DNA of 64,000 nt from PALSA-612 sp963711315 (GTDB lineage: Bacteria; Actinomycetota; Thermoleophilia; Gaiellales; Gaiellaceae). Made by a program: the position numbers and the translations under genes. Within the stretch, counting starts at the first letter, position 1. Each line of letters begins with the position of its first letter. The stretch covers positions 186,001 through 250,000 of the forward strand of contig CAVQDQ010000001.1 of NCBI GenBank assembly GCA_963711315.1, given 5' to 3'. Below, in pieces: positions 25,421-33,964 of this stretch. The notes beneath the pieces were generated by a model that saw only the letters and a list, made by a program, of their open reading frames with translations, searched no databases and was not told the origin of the DNA.

Positions 25421-26104
25421 ATGCGCGTCCGCGTCCACGTCTTCGCAGCGGTGGTCGTGGCCTGCGCGGTTGGAGCCTCGGCCCAGGCCGTCGCGAGGCC
25501 GGTGTCACCGAGCCCGGGCTCGTCGATGACGACGACGCACCCGGCGTTCTCGTGGTCTCTTCCGGCAGATGAGCAAGGGCTGTCGATCTCGATCGCGCGC
25601 TCACCGAAGATCAACCCGGACACGAATGACTTCATGCCCGGCGAGCTCGCCCAGACCGGCCTGCTGGTCGCGGGAGCTTCGAAGTGGACGCCCACGCAAC
25701 CGCTGCCGGCGGCGAAGTACTACTGGCACATCGCGTCGACGGGCGGGCGAGGTCAGCCGCGTGAGTTCAGCCAGACGAGCTCGTTCGTCATCCGCCCGCT
25801 GATCGCCAGGCCGACGTTCGTCGTCAAGACGTACGCCGGTCAGCGGGTGTTCTTCGTCACCACGACCTGGACCGCCAACATCCGCAAGGTGGACTTCAGC
25901 GCAGTGCTCTTTGCCGGCGCCAAGCGGCTGGGAGCACGAGAGCTGACCACCGACAACTTTCTCATCGACGGGAAGAAGACCGACATCTCGACGTGGATCA
26001 TCCCTTCGACGGTGAAGAAGGGCACGCGGCTTCGCTTGGTCGTCAAGCTCTCGGGCGAGGGCGGCGCCAGGGCCCGAGCGACGAAGTCGCTGCGCGCGCC
26101 GTAG
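25421..26104 (+). CDS. Secreted protein, probable beta-sandwich
   Basis: The product has 227 residues from ATG 25421. Signal peptide: RVHVFAAVVVACAVGASAQA, with likely cleavage after AQA or AVA. The mature part has two beta-rich halves. The first (PVSPSPGSSMTTTHPAFSWS ... AAKYYWHIASTGG) resembles fibronectin-III or Ig-like modules of actinobacterial surface proteins. The second (IARPTFVVKTYAGQRVFFVT ... RLRLVVKLSG) is similar in style. No enzymatic motif is seen. It is followed by a convergent DUF192 gene one base away. Confidence 0.7.
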   Translation: MRVRVHVFAAVVVACAVGASAQAVARPVSPSPGSSMTTTHPAFSWSLPADEQGLSISIARSPKINPDTNDFMPGELAQTGLLVAGASKWTPTQPLPAAKYYWHIASTGGRGQPREFSQTSSFVIRPLIARPTFVVKTYAGQRVFFVTTTWTANIRKVDFSAVLFAGAKRLGARELTTDNFLIDGKKTDISTWIIPSTVKKGTRLRLVVKLSGEGGARARATKSLRAP

Positions 26105-26105
26105 C

Positions 26106-26447
26106 CTAGGTCTCGAGCGCGAGCTGGTCGCCTTCGCTCACGCCTGCGCGTGCGCAGCGACCCGCGGGTAGCTCGAGCACGGCCTTGGCGCCGCGCTTCG
26201 ATGCGAGCCGCCACGGCTTCAAGTCCGCCGCAATACGCAGCACCCGTAGCTCCCGGTCGAGGAACACCGCGTCGATCGCGAAGCGCATGAAGAACATGTG
26301 GATCGAGGAGCCGGGCCGCAGCAGGATTCCCTCGTCCTCGCCCAGCGAGGAGCGGCCCAGCAGGCCCTTGCTGCGCGCCCAGGCCGAGTCGGCGACGACG
26401 CAGTCCGCGCTCACGACGGTGCCGTCCTCCTTGCGTACGACCGCCAT
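26106..26447 (-). CDS. DUF192 family protein
   Basis: The product has 113 residues. ADSAWARSKGLLGRSSLGED and LLRPGSSIHMFFMRFAIDAV are the DUF192 hallmarks (R-x-x-GLM/L and H-x-x-x-M-x-F), followed by FLDRELRVLRI and VLELPAGRCARAGVSEGDQL. Most family members are small, often exported; this one lacks a signal peptide. Function is unknown; halophile and bacterial members have been linked to membrane or copper handling, but nothing here tests that. It sits 10 bases downstream of a broken peptidase-like gene. Confidence 0.85.
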   Translation of the reverse strand: MAVVRKEDGTVVSADCVVADSAWARSKGLLGRSSLGEDEGILLRPGSSIHMFFMRFAIDAVFLDRELRVLRIAADLKPWRLASKRGAKAVLELPAGRCARAGVSEGDQLALET

Positions 26448-26457
26448 TGGTCGGAGC

Positions 26458-27257
26458 CTAGTAGCCGATGTGGAGGTGGTCGTCGTGATCCGGCAAACGG
26501 AACGACGGGCCCGACAGGTCGAGCAGCGAGATCACCTGCTTGCGGCTGGAGCGCCGGCGGCAGCGACAGGATCTCACGCACGGCCCGGTCGACGATGCCG
26601 CCGGGTTGCTGGTTGCCGATCACGGGAATGCCGCCGATCGAGCTGATGTCCACCGCGCGGCCGTAGATGTGCGCGGACTCACGGCGGGGGGCCTTCGCCT
26701 TCCGTTCTGCCGCAGCTCTGCGCCACGAAGCGGGAGTGGCCGGTGATGAGGCAGGAGACCGTGACCTGGCCATGGGCTTCGGCGAGGTAGAGCATGAGTG
26801 CGAGCACCCTCGCGTCGACCCGGCCCGACGCGACATCGGCGCGGCCTCCAGCGTAGATCGTGATGCGATTGTCGGCCAGCACCTGGCAGGCCAGCTGCGA
26901 GCCCGACTGCGAAACGACCGATTCGACCGAGTCGGTGCCGACGGCCGTCATGTAGCGGGCGAGCGCGCGCTCCTGCTCGTCGAGGGTCGGTGCCGCGGGC
27001 AGCTTCAGCTTCGTGACGCGCGCTCGAGGAGGCCCGGCGCGCCGTGACGCGATGCCGGCCAACTGGAGTCTCCCGAGCAGCTCGATGCGATCTGCGTCCG
27101 CCCGCTCGGTCTCCTGGCTCTTTGCCTCGGCGGGGGAGAGCTCCACGGCGTGAGCCTTCGAGCCCGACCACACCACGCCTGCGAAGAGGAACGCGGCAGC
27201 GCTGAGCAGCCACAGGAAGTGCGTGGAAGCGCGGGATCTGGGTCGTGGGAATCGCAC
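26458..27257 (-). CDS. Exported peptidase-M15-like protein, frame broken twice
   Basis: From ATG 27257: basic N-terminus, membrane or signal helix (THFLWLLSAAAFLFAGVVW), then a region of about 160 residues ending LITGHSRFVAQSCGRTEGEG. Sense resumes in a second frame near 26695 as RRESAHIYGRAVDISSIGG and VIGNQQPGGIVDRAVREIL. It resumes in a third frame near 26540 as VISLLDLSGPSFRLPDHDDH, ending LHIGY at TAG 26458. H-x-x-GRAVD and DHDDHLHIG are the zinc-ligand style motifs of M15/VanY-like peptidoglycan enzymes. Two single-base indels would restore one protein of about 265 residues. Confidence 0.6.
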
Positions 27258-27426
27258 CTGGCTCCGCTTCCCATCGCGCGAACGGCCTCCTCGCTAGTCC
27301 CTCTGATGGGGGTGGAGCAGCCCGCCCCTCGATCGAGGCAGCGGGAACCAGTTCCCTCTTCCTGGGGATGCGGTCACCTCGGTCGGCCGTGACCATCCGA
27401 GGGAGAAACGACGGCGAGGGGGGCGC

Positions 27427-27837
27427 GTGAGACTGACGGCGAAGAAGTACGCCAGAATTCGAGGGGAGCGGGGTCAGACGATGGTCGAGTTCGTCATCGT
27501 CCTGCCCATCTTCTTGATGCTGCTGCTGGGCATCGCCCAGCTCGGCATCGCCTTCAACCACTACATCCAGCTAACGGATGCCACGCGGGCGGGAGCGCGC
27601 TTCGGCGCACCTCTGGACTGCAGCGGCACGTGTGACCGGACGAACAAGGTGGTGACGAAGGTGAAGGCCTCGGCGGCGAATCTCAACGCCGCACAGGTGA
27701 GCGTCAACGTCACTTCCACCTGGCAGCCGGGCACCGATCTCAAGGTCTGTGCCAGCTACCCGTACTCGATCAACCTCATCGGCATGGTCGTTTCCAGCGG
27801 CAGCCTCAACTCGTGCACAACGGAGCGTGTGGAATGA
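27427..27837 (+). CDS. tadE: TadE-like pseudopilin 1
   Basis: The product has 136 residues from GTG 27427. RGERGQTMVEFVIVLPIFLM has the type IV prepilin pattern: glycine, then glutamate at +5, then a long hydrophobic helix. The C-terminal half is soluble and ends with a Cys-containing CASYPYSINLIGMVVSSG. TadE proteins are minor pseudopilins of Tad/Flp pili, processed by a prepilin peptidase (not in this window). It is coupled to the next gene by ATGA and is closely similar to the product at 28862. Confidence 0.88.
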   Translation: MRLTAKKYARIRGERGQTMVEFVIVLPIFLMLLLGIAQLGIAFNHYIQLTDATRAGARFGAPLDCSGTCDRTNKVVTKVKASAANLNAAQVSVNVTSTWQPGTDLKVCASYPYSINLIGMVVSSGSLNSCTTERVE

Positions 27838-28748
27838 AGAAGCTCTTCGGATACTCAAAGTCGGAAGACGGCCAGATGCTTGCATTCCTCGCCGTCTCGA
27901 TTGTGGCGATGTGTGCCGCCGGCGCCTTCGTCATGGACGTCGGCTCCTGGTTCCGCGCGCACCGGGCTACGCAGTCCGTCGCCGATGCGTCCGCTCTGGC
28001 GGGTGCGCAGGAGCTCCCTGTGCAGACGGGCCTGGCCACGAATGCCGCACAGCTGTACTCGACGAAGAACGGTGGCGGCGTCACGCAAATCAGCTTCTCG
28101 ACGAGCTACTTGCCCATGGACACGATCACGGTGCGGGCACAGCGGACGGCCCCGGGCTTCCTCTCCAAGGTGCTCGGCATCTCGTCCGTCAACGTGGGCG
28201 CTGATTCCGTCGCACGCGTTTACAACCTCGGATCGGCGAAGTACGCGGCGCCGTTCGGCGTCATCAAGACCGAGCCGATGCTGAACGACTGTGGCGGCCC
28301 GTGCTTCGGGTCCGGCTATCCGACAACGCTCGATCTCGCGAAGGTCGGTCCCGGCTCGTTCAAGATCATCGACATCGACGGCTCGCAGGGAGGTGTCGGG
28401 CCCAGCACCCTCGCGGACTGGATCTCCGGAGGCCTCAGCGGCACGATGAACATCGGCTGGTACTGGGGCGACCCCGGGGCGAAGTTCAACTCGTCCGAGG
28501 TGAAGGATGCGATGGACGGTCGCGTCGGTAGCGACATTCTGCTGCCGGTCTACAACCAGGTGCAGGGAAATGGGTCGAACTTCAGCTACGAGGTAGTCGG
28601 CTGGGCCACGTTCCGTCTCACGGACTACAAGTTCAAGGGCAACGGCGGCGAAATCTCCGGCTACTTCGTGTCGGTCGCCTGGGAAGGCACGCCGACCGAG
28701 GACACAGAGAACTACTTCGGCGCCAAGGTTGTAAAGCTCGTCGGCTAA
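27834..28748 (+). CDS. TadG-like pilus assembly protein 1
   Basis: The product has 304 residues from ATG 27834. SEDGQMLAFLAVSIVAMCAA is a pilin-like helix, and VMDVGSWFRAHRATQSVADA SALAGAQELP (split here) is the TadG/Flp-associated N-terminal region (DUF2134-like). The rest is extracytoplasmic, with no vWA domain, unlike classical TadG. Here the vWA domain is fused to TadB instead. It is paired with tadE 1 and duplicated as the pair at 28862-30348. Confidence 0.8.
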   Translation: MKKLFGYSKSEDGQMLAFLAVSIVAMCAAGAFVMDVGSWFRAHRATQSVADASALAGAQELPVQTGLATNAAQLYSTKNGGGVTQISFSTSYLPMDTITVRAQRTAPGFLSKVLGISSVNVGADSVARVYNLGSAKYAAPFGVIKTEPMLNDCGGPCFGSGYPTTLDLAKVGPGSFKIIDIDGSQGGVGPSTLADWISGGLSGTMNIGWYWGDPGAKFNSSEVKDAMDGRVGSDILLPVYNQVQGNGSNFSYEVVGWATFRLTDYKFKGNGGEISGYFVSVAWEGTPTEDTENYFGAKVVKLVG

Positions 28749-28757
28749 GCGGCGGCG

Positions 28758-28806
28758 GATCCCCCCGTCCGAGTCATCGGACGCCCGTTCACTCGGCGGG
28801 GGGATC
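28758..28806. terminator. Compound inverted repeat between the two tadEG pairs
   Basis: GATCCCCCC (28758-28766) pairs with GGGGGGATC (28798-28806). Inside, GTCCGA pairs with TCGGAC (28767-28782). It lies 9 bases after the tadG 1 stop. It may reduce or terminate transcription between the pairs, or stabilise the upstream message. Confidence 0.6.
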
Positions 28807-28861
28807 GTTAAGGAGACGCGCAGAGACGATCCCGTGGGCAGTCGAAAGCTTCGGGAGGCTC

Positions 28862-29263
28862 ATGCGCATGGCGAATCGTCACAAGAAGTTTCTGGGAGAG
28901 CGCGGTCAGACGATGGTGGAGTTCACCATCGTCCTTCCCATCTTTCTGATGCTGGTGCTGGGCATCTGCCAGCTCGGCATCGCCTTCAACAACTATCTCG
29001 CGCTCACGGACGGGGTCCGCGCCGGCGCCCGCTACGGCGCCGTTCTCCGCACGTCGCCGACGCATGACGCCCAGACGATTGCGAAGGTCAAGCAATCCGC
29101 GGCGAACCTCAACACGAGCCAGGTCGCCGCGACTGTTACCTCGACTTGGGAGGCCGGCGCCGACCTCACCGTCTGCGCGACCTATCCGTACTCCATCAAT
29201 CTGATCGGCCTCGTAGTGAAGTCGGGGAACCTCAATTCATGCACCACCAACCGGGTCGAATGA
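28862..29263 (+). CDS. tadE: TadE-like pseudopilin 2
   Basis: The product has 133 residues. GERGQTMVEFTIVLPIFLML and LGICQLGIAFNNY match TadE 1 almost residue for residue, as does the C-terminus (YPYSINLIGLVVKSGNLNSC). The middle parts differ more. A second in-frame ATG lies two codons downstream of 28862. It overlaps the upstream-most start of tadG 2 as ATGA. The duplication is clear at protein level and suggests two specialised minor pilins. Confidence 0.88.
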   Translation: MRMANRHKKFLGERGQTMVEFTIVLPIFLMLVLGICQLGIAFNNYLALTDGVRAGARYGAVLRTSPTHDAQTIAKVKQSAANLNTSQVAATVTSTWEAGADLTVCATYPYSINLIGLVVKSGNLNSCTTNRVE

Positions 29264-29301
29264 GGCGCCGGATGGCACTGCGACAGGAAAGGAAAGTCGA
29301 C

Positions 29302-30348
29302 ATGAAGCTCAGCCGCACCAAGGAATCCCTCCGCCATCGCTTCGCCGCCCGGGGCAAGCTTCGCGGCGATGCGGGCCAGATCATGGCGATGATGGCCGTG
29401 GGAGCCGTAGCGCTGGTCGGCATGGGCGCGTTCGTGATGGACGTGGGCGGCGCCTTCCGCCAGCAGCGGAAGGCACAGTCGGCCGCAGACGGGTCCGCGC
29501 TCGCAGCTGCCCAGCAGCTGCCCAAGAGCACGTCGGCGGCCTCGGCGGCCTCGGCGGCCGTCAAGGCGAAGAACTTGTCCGACGGCTCACTCACGCTCTC
29601 CTTCGCGTCGACCTACGTCGCGAACGACACTGCCATCACCAAGGCGGACACCACCTCGCCGAGCTTCTTCGCCAAGCTCCTCGGCTTCTCGATGTTCTCG
29701 GAATCCGCCAACGCACGCGCGATTGCAGGTAGCTACACGGGATGGTCGAATGGCCTGGCGCCCTGGGTGACAGACAAGGCGAGCATCGCGTGGGGCCAGC
29801 TCGTGACGTTCAAGGTGAAGCCGGGCGACCAGGCGAGCTCCGGGAACTTCGGAGGCGCGCGTCTTCCGGTGAACGAGAACAGCTGTACCCTCGCGAGCGG
29901 CGGCAGCGACTACAGAAAGCTGATCGGCGGCTCGTACAACTCCTGCGTCGTCAGCGTCGGAAACCTGCTCAACCCCGAGACGGGCAACCTCGCCGGGCCG
30001 ACGGGGCAAGGACTCGCCGATCGGGGCGTGATCCAGAACTTCGACCCGTACTCGATCCTCACCCAGCTCCCGAGCGGCGACTGGGTGCTGACAACGTACA
30101 AGCACCCGAATCTGATCGTCATCCCCGTCATCGACCAGTTCAACAACGGTAACTCGAGTCCGTTGACGGTCGTCGGCTTCGCTTGGTTCATCATCACGAG
30201 CTACACGAGCACTACGGTCTCGGGCATGTTTATCGGCTCGTCGGCGCCCGGCGGCGCCAAGTGCAAGACCGGGGGTGGCTCCACGACGTCGTGTCCGACC
30301 GGGGGCTACTCGCCGTACGGCTTCAAGGTCATCCAGCTGATCGGCTGA
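29302..30348 (+). CDS. TadG-like pilus assembly protein 2
   Basis: The product has about 348 residues from ATG 29302, chosen because AGGAAAGGAAAG precedes it. ATG 29260, which overlaps the tadE 2 stop, is possible and would add 14 residues. GDAGQIMAMMAVGAVALVGM and FVMDVGGAFRQQRKAQSAAD give the same N-terminal TadG-like module as copy 1. The extracytoplasmic part is larger and has cysteine pairs (NSCTLASGG, YNSCVVSVG, KCKTGGGSTTSCPTGG). No vWA domain is present. Confidence 0.8.
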   Translation: MKLSRTKESLRHRFAARGKLRGDAGQIMAMMAVGAVALVGMGAFVMDVGGAFRQQRKAQSAADGSALAAAQQLPKSTSAASAASAAVKAKNLSDGSLTLSFASTYVANDTAITKADTTSPSFFAKLLGFSMFSESANARAIAGSYTGWSNGLAPWVTDKASIAWGQLVTFKVKPGDQASSGNFGGARLPVNENSCTLASGGSDYRKLIGGSYNSCVVSVGNLLNPETGNLAGPTGQGLADRGVIQNFDPYSILTQLPSGDWVLTTYKHPNLIVIPVIDQFNNGNSSPLTVVGFAWFIITSYTSTTVSGMFIGSSAPGGAKCKTGGGSTTSCPTGGYSPYGFKVIQLIG

Positions 30349-30370
30349 GAAGCTCAACCAGCGAACCGCA

Positions 30371-30396
30371 GACGAGGCGCCAGAGGGCGCCTCGTC
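30371..30396 (+). terminator. Terminator-like hairpin after tadG 2
   Basis: GACGAGGCGCC (30371-30381) and GGCGCCTCGTC (30386-30396) form an 11-bp perfect stem with an AGAG loop, followed by GCTTT. It separates the pseudopilin genes from the cpaB-tadC machinery, so the two blocks may be expressed at different levels. Confidence 0.8.
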
Positions 30397-30521
30397 GCTT
30401 TGCGGCCGGCCATCTCGAGGCCTCCGGCGACGGGTTCGCAGACACCTCCATTCGGCCGTAAAGGTCAGCGGGATGTCTGCCGATGAAGCGCTCAGCGATC
30501 CTCGACCCAAGGACAGGAGAC

Positions 30522-31298
30522 ATGACGTATCGACTTCGCAACATTCTCATCGCGGTTGGCCTGGCCGTCGTCGCCGCGCTACTCACGGTGTTCTACGTCT
30601 CGAACTACAAGAGCAGCGTGCGCTCGGACTCCGAGACCGTCTCGGTACTCGTGGCCGCACAGGACATTCCGCAGGGAATGCTCGGCCAGCAGATCATCGA
30701 GAGGAAGATGCTGGCGACGCAGGAGATCCCGCGCAAGGCGATCGTCAACGGCACGATCGCGACGCCCCAGGACATCTCCGGTCTGATCGCGACGCAGCCG
30801 ATCTACATCGGCGAGCAGGTCACGGCGCGCCGCTTCGGCCCGCTCGAGGCCGCAGGCGTCCGCGACCAGCTCCGCGGCACGTGGCGCGTGATGCAGATCA
30901 AGGGCGAGGACGCCCAGCTCCTCTCGGGCGTGCTGCGCCCCGGCGACCACGTCGACTTCATCGGGAACATCAAGTTCCCGGGCGAGAGCGGTCAGAAGCA
31001 CTTCTCGAAGGTCGTCCTCAGCGACGTTCTCGTGCTGCGCACCTCCGGTGAGGACACCACACAGGCTTCCGTCGTCGACCCGAACGGCGGCGACGGCTGG
31101 GTCATGCTGCGTCTGACCGACGCGCAGGCTCAGAAGCTCTACTTCGTCTACGCCAACGACGACTGGTGGCTGACGCTTCGGCCCGGCCTCAACGACGCGA
31201 CAAGCCGCGACGCGGTGCTGATCGACGACGCCGTGAGCATCCTCAAGGACGGGCTCGGTGGCGGCAAGGCCGGTTCGCGACTGGACGGGGGTAAATGA
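30522..31298 (+). CDS. cpaB: CpaB/RcpC-like pilus assembly protein
   Basis: The product has 258 residues from ATG 30522 (an AGGAG lies just upstream; ATG 30483 would add 13). One N-terminal membrane helix (NILIAVGLAVVAALLTVFYV), then a SAF-like domain (SVLVAAQDIPQGMLGQQIIE, VLRPGDHVDFIG), typical of RcpC/CpaB. The protein is extracytoplasmic and thought to work in pilus passage. Because the organism appears to lack a secretin gene here, its role must be periplasmic or wall-side. It overlaps the next gene by 4 bases. Confidence 0.85.
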   Translation: MTYRLRNILIAVGLAVVAALLTVFYVSNYKSSVRSDSETVSVLVAAQDIPQGMLGQQIIERKMLATQEIPRKAIVNGTIATPQDISGLIATQPIYIGEQVTARRFGPLEAAGVRDQLRGTWRVMQIKGEDAQLLSGVLRPGDHVDFIGNIKFPGESGQKHFSKVVLSDVLVLRTSGEDTTQASVVDPNGGDGWVMLRLTDAQAQKLYFVYANDDWWLTLRPGLNDATSRDAVLIDDAVSILKDGLGGGKAGSRLDGGK

Positions 31299-33964
31299 GC
31301 ATGACTGACCACGAGCAGATCGAAGACTCGAAGCAGCGGCTTCGCGTCTACATCACGGGCTCCTGCGACGGGCTCCCAGAGGTCCTCCAGGCGCTCCAGG
31401 CGCATGACGAGCTCGAGCTCGTCGGCTCGGCCGACGTCATCCAGGAGGCAGCCGCGGCGCTCGCCGGCGGCCACCTCGACGCGATCCTGCACGCCACCCG
31501 CGGCCCGCAGTACCCGGCCGAGGAACTGTCGACGGTACGCGAATACACGCGGGCGCCGGTCATCGTGCTCGCCTCGGGCGACTGCTCGGGGCTGCTCGAG
31601 GAGGCGCTCGAGGACGGCGTGGCCGACCTCGTTCCGCTGCCGCAGCTGACGGAGAACATCGTCTTTGCCATTCGCAAGGCGTGTCACCAGGGCCGCAAGC
31701 AGCAAAGCCTGGACGGTCGCCGCGGTCGCGTGATCACGGTCTTCTCTCCGAAGGGTGGAGTCGGCAAGACCGTCGTCTCGACGAACCTCGCGGCGACGCT
31801 CTGCAAGTCGATGGGCAAGAGCACACTGCTGCTCGACCTCGACCTCCAGTTCGGAGACGCGGCGATCATGCTCGGGCTCCAGCCTGACAAGACGATCTAC
31901 GACCTCGTAGTCGCACCGGGCGAGCTCGACTCCGAAAAGCTCGCCGGCTACACCCTGGCCCACCCCTCGGGGCTGGACGTGCTGCCGGCGCCTCTTCAGC
32001 CCGAAGACGCAGAGCTGGTGACCGAAGGCAAGCTCGCACGACTGCTCGAGGTCGCGCGAGGCTCGTACGACGCGATCATCGTCGACACATCGCCGTTCTT
32101 CCACGGGCCGATGCTGGCGACGCTCGACCGGACCGACGACCTGCTCCTGCTTTGCGGACTGGACGTGCCGACGATCAAGAACGTTCGGCTCAGCCTGCAG
32201 ACGCTCGAGCTGCTGTCGTTCCCGAGCGAGCGGGTCGGCGTCGTCCTGAACCGCGCGAACACGAATGTCGGCATCCAGCGCTCCGAGGTGGAGCGGGCCC
32301 TGGAGACGAAGATCAGGGCCGACCTGCCGTCGGACCGCGCGGTCCCGCTCGGCGTCAACCGTGGCAAGCCGGTCTGCTTGAACGACCCTGGCGCGGACTT
32401 CTCGAAGGCCATCGCCGAGCTCGCGAAGGGGCTCATGGCTGACACGGGCAAGAGGAAGGCGAAAGGGCGCAAGCCGGAAGGGCCTCCTCTCCCGGATGCG
32501 GAGCTAGTAATGGGGCTCCACGATCGCATCAACGGCCCCGTCGTCGTCTCCGCCTTGGAGAACGGCGGAACCGAGAGCTCGTCGCTTGCGCGCGACGTGC
32601 AGGCCGGCGGCAGGGCAGCGAGGCAGGCCGACCCCTACGCGGACCTGAAGAGCCGCGTCCACCACGCGTGCATTGCGCGGCTGGGCCCGGAGCTCTTCTC
32701 GTCGGAGACGACCGATGATCTCGAAGAGCGCGTCATGCGGTCGGTCATGGAGCAGCTCGCACTCGACCGAACGCCGCTCACTCGCGAGGAGCGTCGGCAG
32801 ATCGTCGCCGACATCGCCGACGATATCCTCGGCTACGGGCCGCTGGAGCCGTTCCTGCGCGACGACACCGTGACGGAGATCATGGTCAACGGTCCGTCGA
32901 AGATCTTCGTGGAGCGCACGGGAAAGATCGAGTCGACCGATGCGTCGTTCGTCGACGACGGGCACCTGCTGCGAATCATCGACAAGATCGTCTCGCAGAT
33001 CGGCAGGCGCGTCGACGAGTCCTCACCGATGGTGGACGCCCGCCTTCCCGACGGCAGCCGTGTCAACGCGATTATCCCGCCGCTCGCCCTGCGCGGGCCG
33101 ACGCTCACGATCCGGAAGTTCTCGCGCGACCCGTACACGATGGACGACCTCATCGAGTTCGGCTCCCTCACGAGCCGCTCGGCACACTTCCTGGCCGCGT
33201 GCGTCAAGGGCAAGCTCAATATCCTCATCTCTGGCGGTACCGGTACCGGTAAGACGACGCTGCTGAACGCGATGTCCGCGTACGTGCCGGGCGACGAGCG
33301 GATCGTGACCATCGAAGACGCCGCCGAGCTCCAGCTCCAGCAGGACCACGTCATCACGCTCGAGTCGCGCCCCGCGAACATCGAGGGCACAGGCGAGATC
33401 CGGATCCGTGAGCTCGTGCGCAACTCCCTGCGCATGCGCCCCGACCGCATCATCGTGGGTGAGGTTCGTGGCGCCGAGACCGTGGACATGCTGCAGGCGA
33501 TGAACACGGGCCACGAAGGCTCGCTGACGACGATCCACGCCAACACCCCGCGTGACGCGCTCTCGCGTCTCGAGACGCTGGTGCTCACGGCCGGCGTCGA
33601 GCTTCCGCTCCGCGCCATCCGCGAGCAGATCTCGAGCGCATTCGACCTGCTCGTCCAGATCCAGCGTCTCGTGGACGGCAGCCGCCGTGTCACGCACGTC
33701 ACCGAGGTGCTGCGGATGGAGTCCGACGTCGTGACGTTGCAGGACATCTTCCTGGCGAGGCCGCCCGACGAGGAGACGGCGCAGGCAACGCACGCGATAC
33801 GGCTGCTCGGCTCGCTGAACTGCTCTGGGCTCAAGCCGCACTTTCTCGAGAAGATGGCGGCCAACGGCGTCACGCTGCCGCCGACGTTCTTCGAGGCCGA
33901 GGACGACTCGGGCCTGCGCCACAGCTTCACCGCCGGAAACTTCGGCGGAGGCGCCCGGGAATGA
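31295..33964 (+). CDS. CpaE-CpaF: ParA/MinD-like ATPase and TadA secretion ATPase in one frame
   Basis: The product has 889 residues. Residues 15-130: receiver-like domain of CpaE. 145-385: ParA/MinD ATPase with deviant Walker A SPKGGVGKTVVSTN (151-164) and VDTSPFF. 385-450: a basic, Pro/Gly-rich linker. 450-830: VirB11/CpaF ATPase with ILGYGPLEPFL, MVNGPSKIFVE, Walker A GGTGTGKTT (647-655) and RIIVGEVRG. CpaE positions the machine; CpaF powers pilus assembly. The two are normally separate. At 32505-32512, TAGTAATG contains stops in the +1 frame and an in-frame ATG, so a single-base error upstream could have fused two ordinary genes. Confidence 0.85.
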   Translation: MSMTDHEQIEDSKQRLRVYITGSCDGLPEVLQALQAHDELELVGSADVIQEAAAALAGGHLDAILHATRGPQYPAEELSTVREYTRAPVIVLASGDCSGLLEEALEDGVADLVPLPQLTENIVFAIRKACHQGRKQQSLDGRRGRVITVFSPKGGVGKTVVSTNLAATLCKSMGKSTLLLDLDLQFGDAAIMLGLQPDKTIYDLVVAPGELDSEKLAGYTLAHPSGLDVLPAPLQPEDAELVTEGKLARLLEVARGSYDAIIVDTSPFFHGPMLATLDRTDDLLLLCGLDVPTIKNVRLSLQTLELLSFPSERVGVVLNRANTNVGIQRSEVERALETKIRADLPSDRAVPLGVNRGKPVCLNDPGADFSKAIAELAKGLMADTGKRKAKGRKPEGPPLPDAELVMGLHDRINGPVVVSALENGGTESSSLARDVQAGGRAARQADPYADLKSRVHHACIARLGPELFSSETTDDLEERVMRSVMEQLALDRTPLTREERRQIVADIADDILGYGPLEPFLRDDTVTEIMVNGPSKIFVERTGKIESTDASFVDDGHLLRIIDKIVSQIGRRVDESSPMVDARLPDGSRVNAIIPPLALRGPTLTIRKFSRDPYTMDDLIEFGSLTSRSAHFLAACVKGKLNILISGGTGTGKTTLLNAMSAYVPGDERIVTIEDAAELQLQQDHVITLESRPANIEGTGEIRIRELVRNSLRMRPDRIIVGEVRGAETVDMLQAMNTGHEGSLTTIHANTPRDALSRLETLVLTAGVELPLRAIREQISSAFDLLVQIQRLVDGSRRVTHVTEVLRMESDVVTLQDIFLARPPDEETAQATHAIRLLGSLNCSGLKPHFLEKMAANGVTLPPTFFEAEDDSGLRHSFTAGNFGGGARE

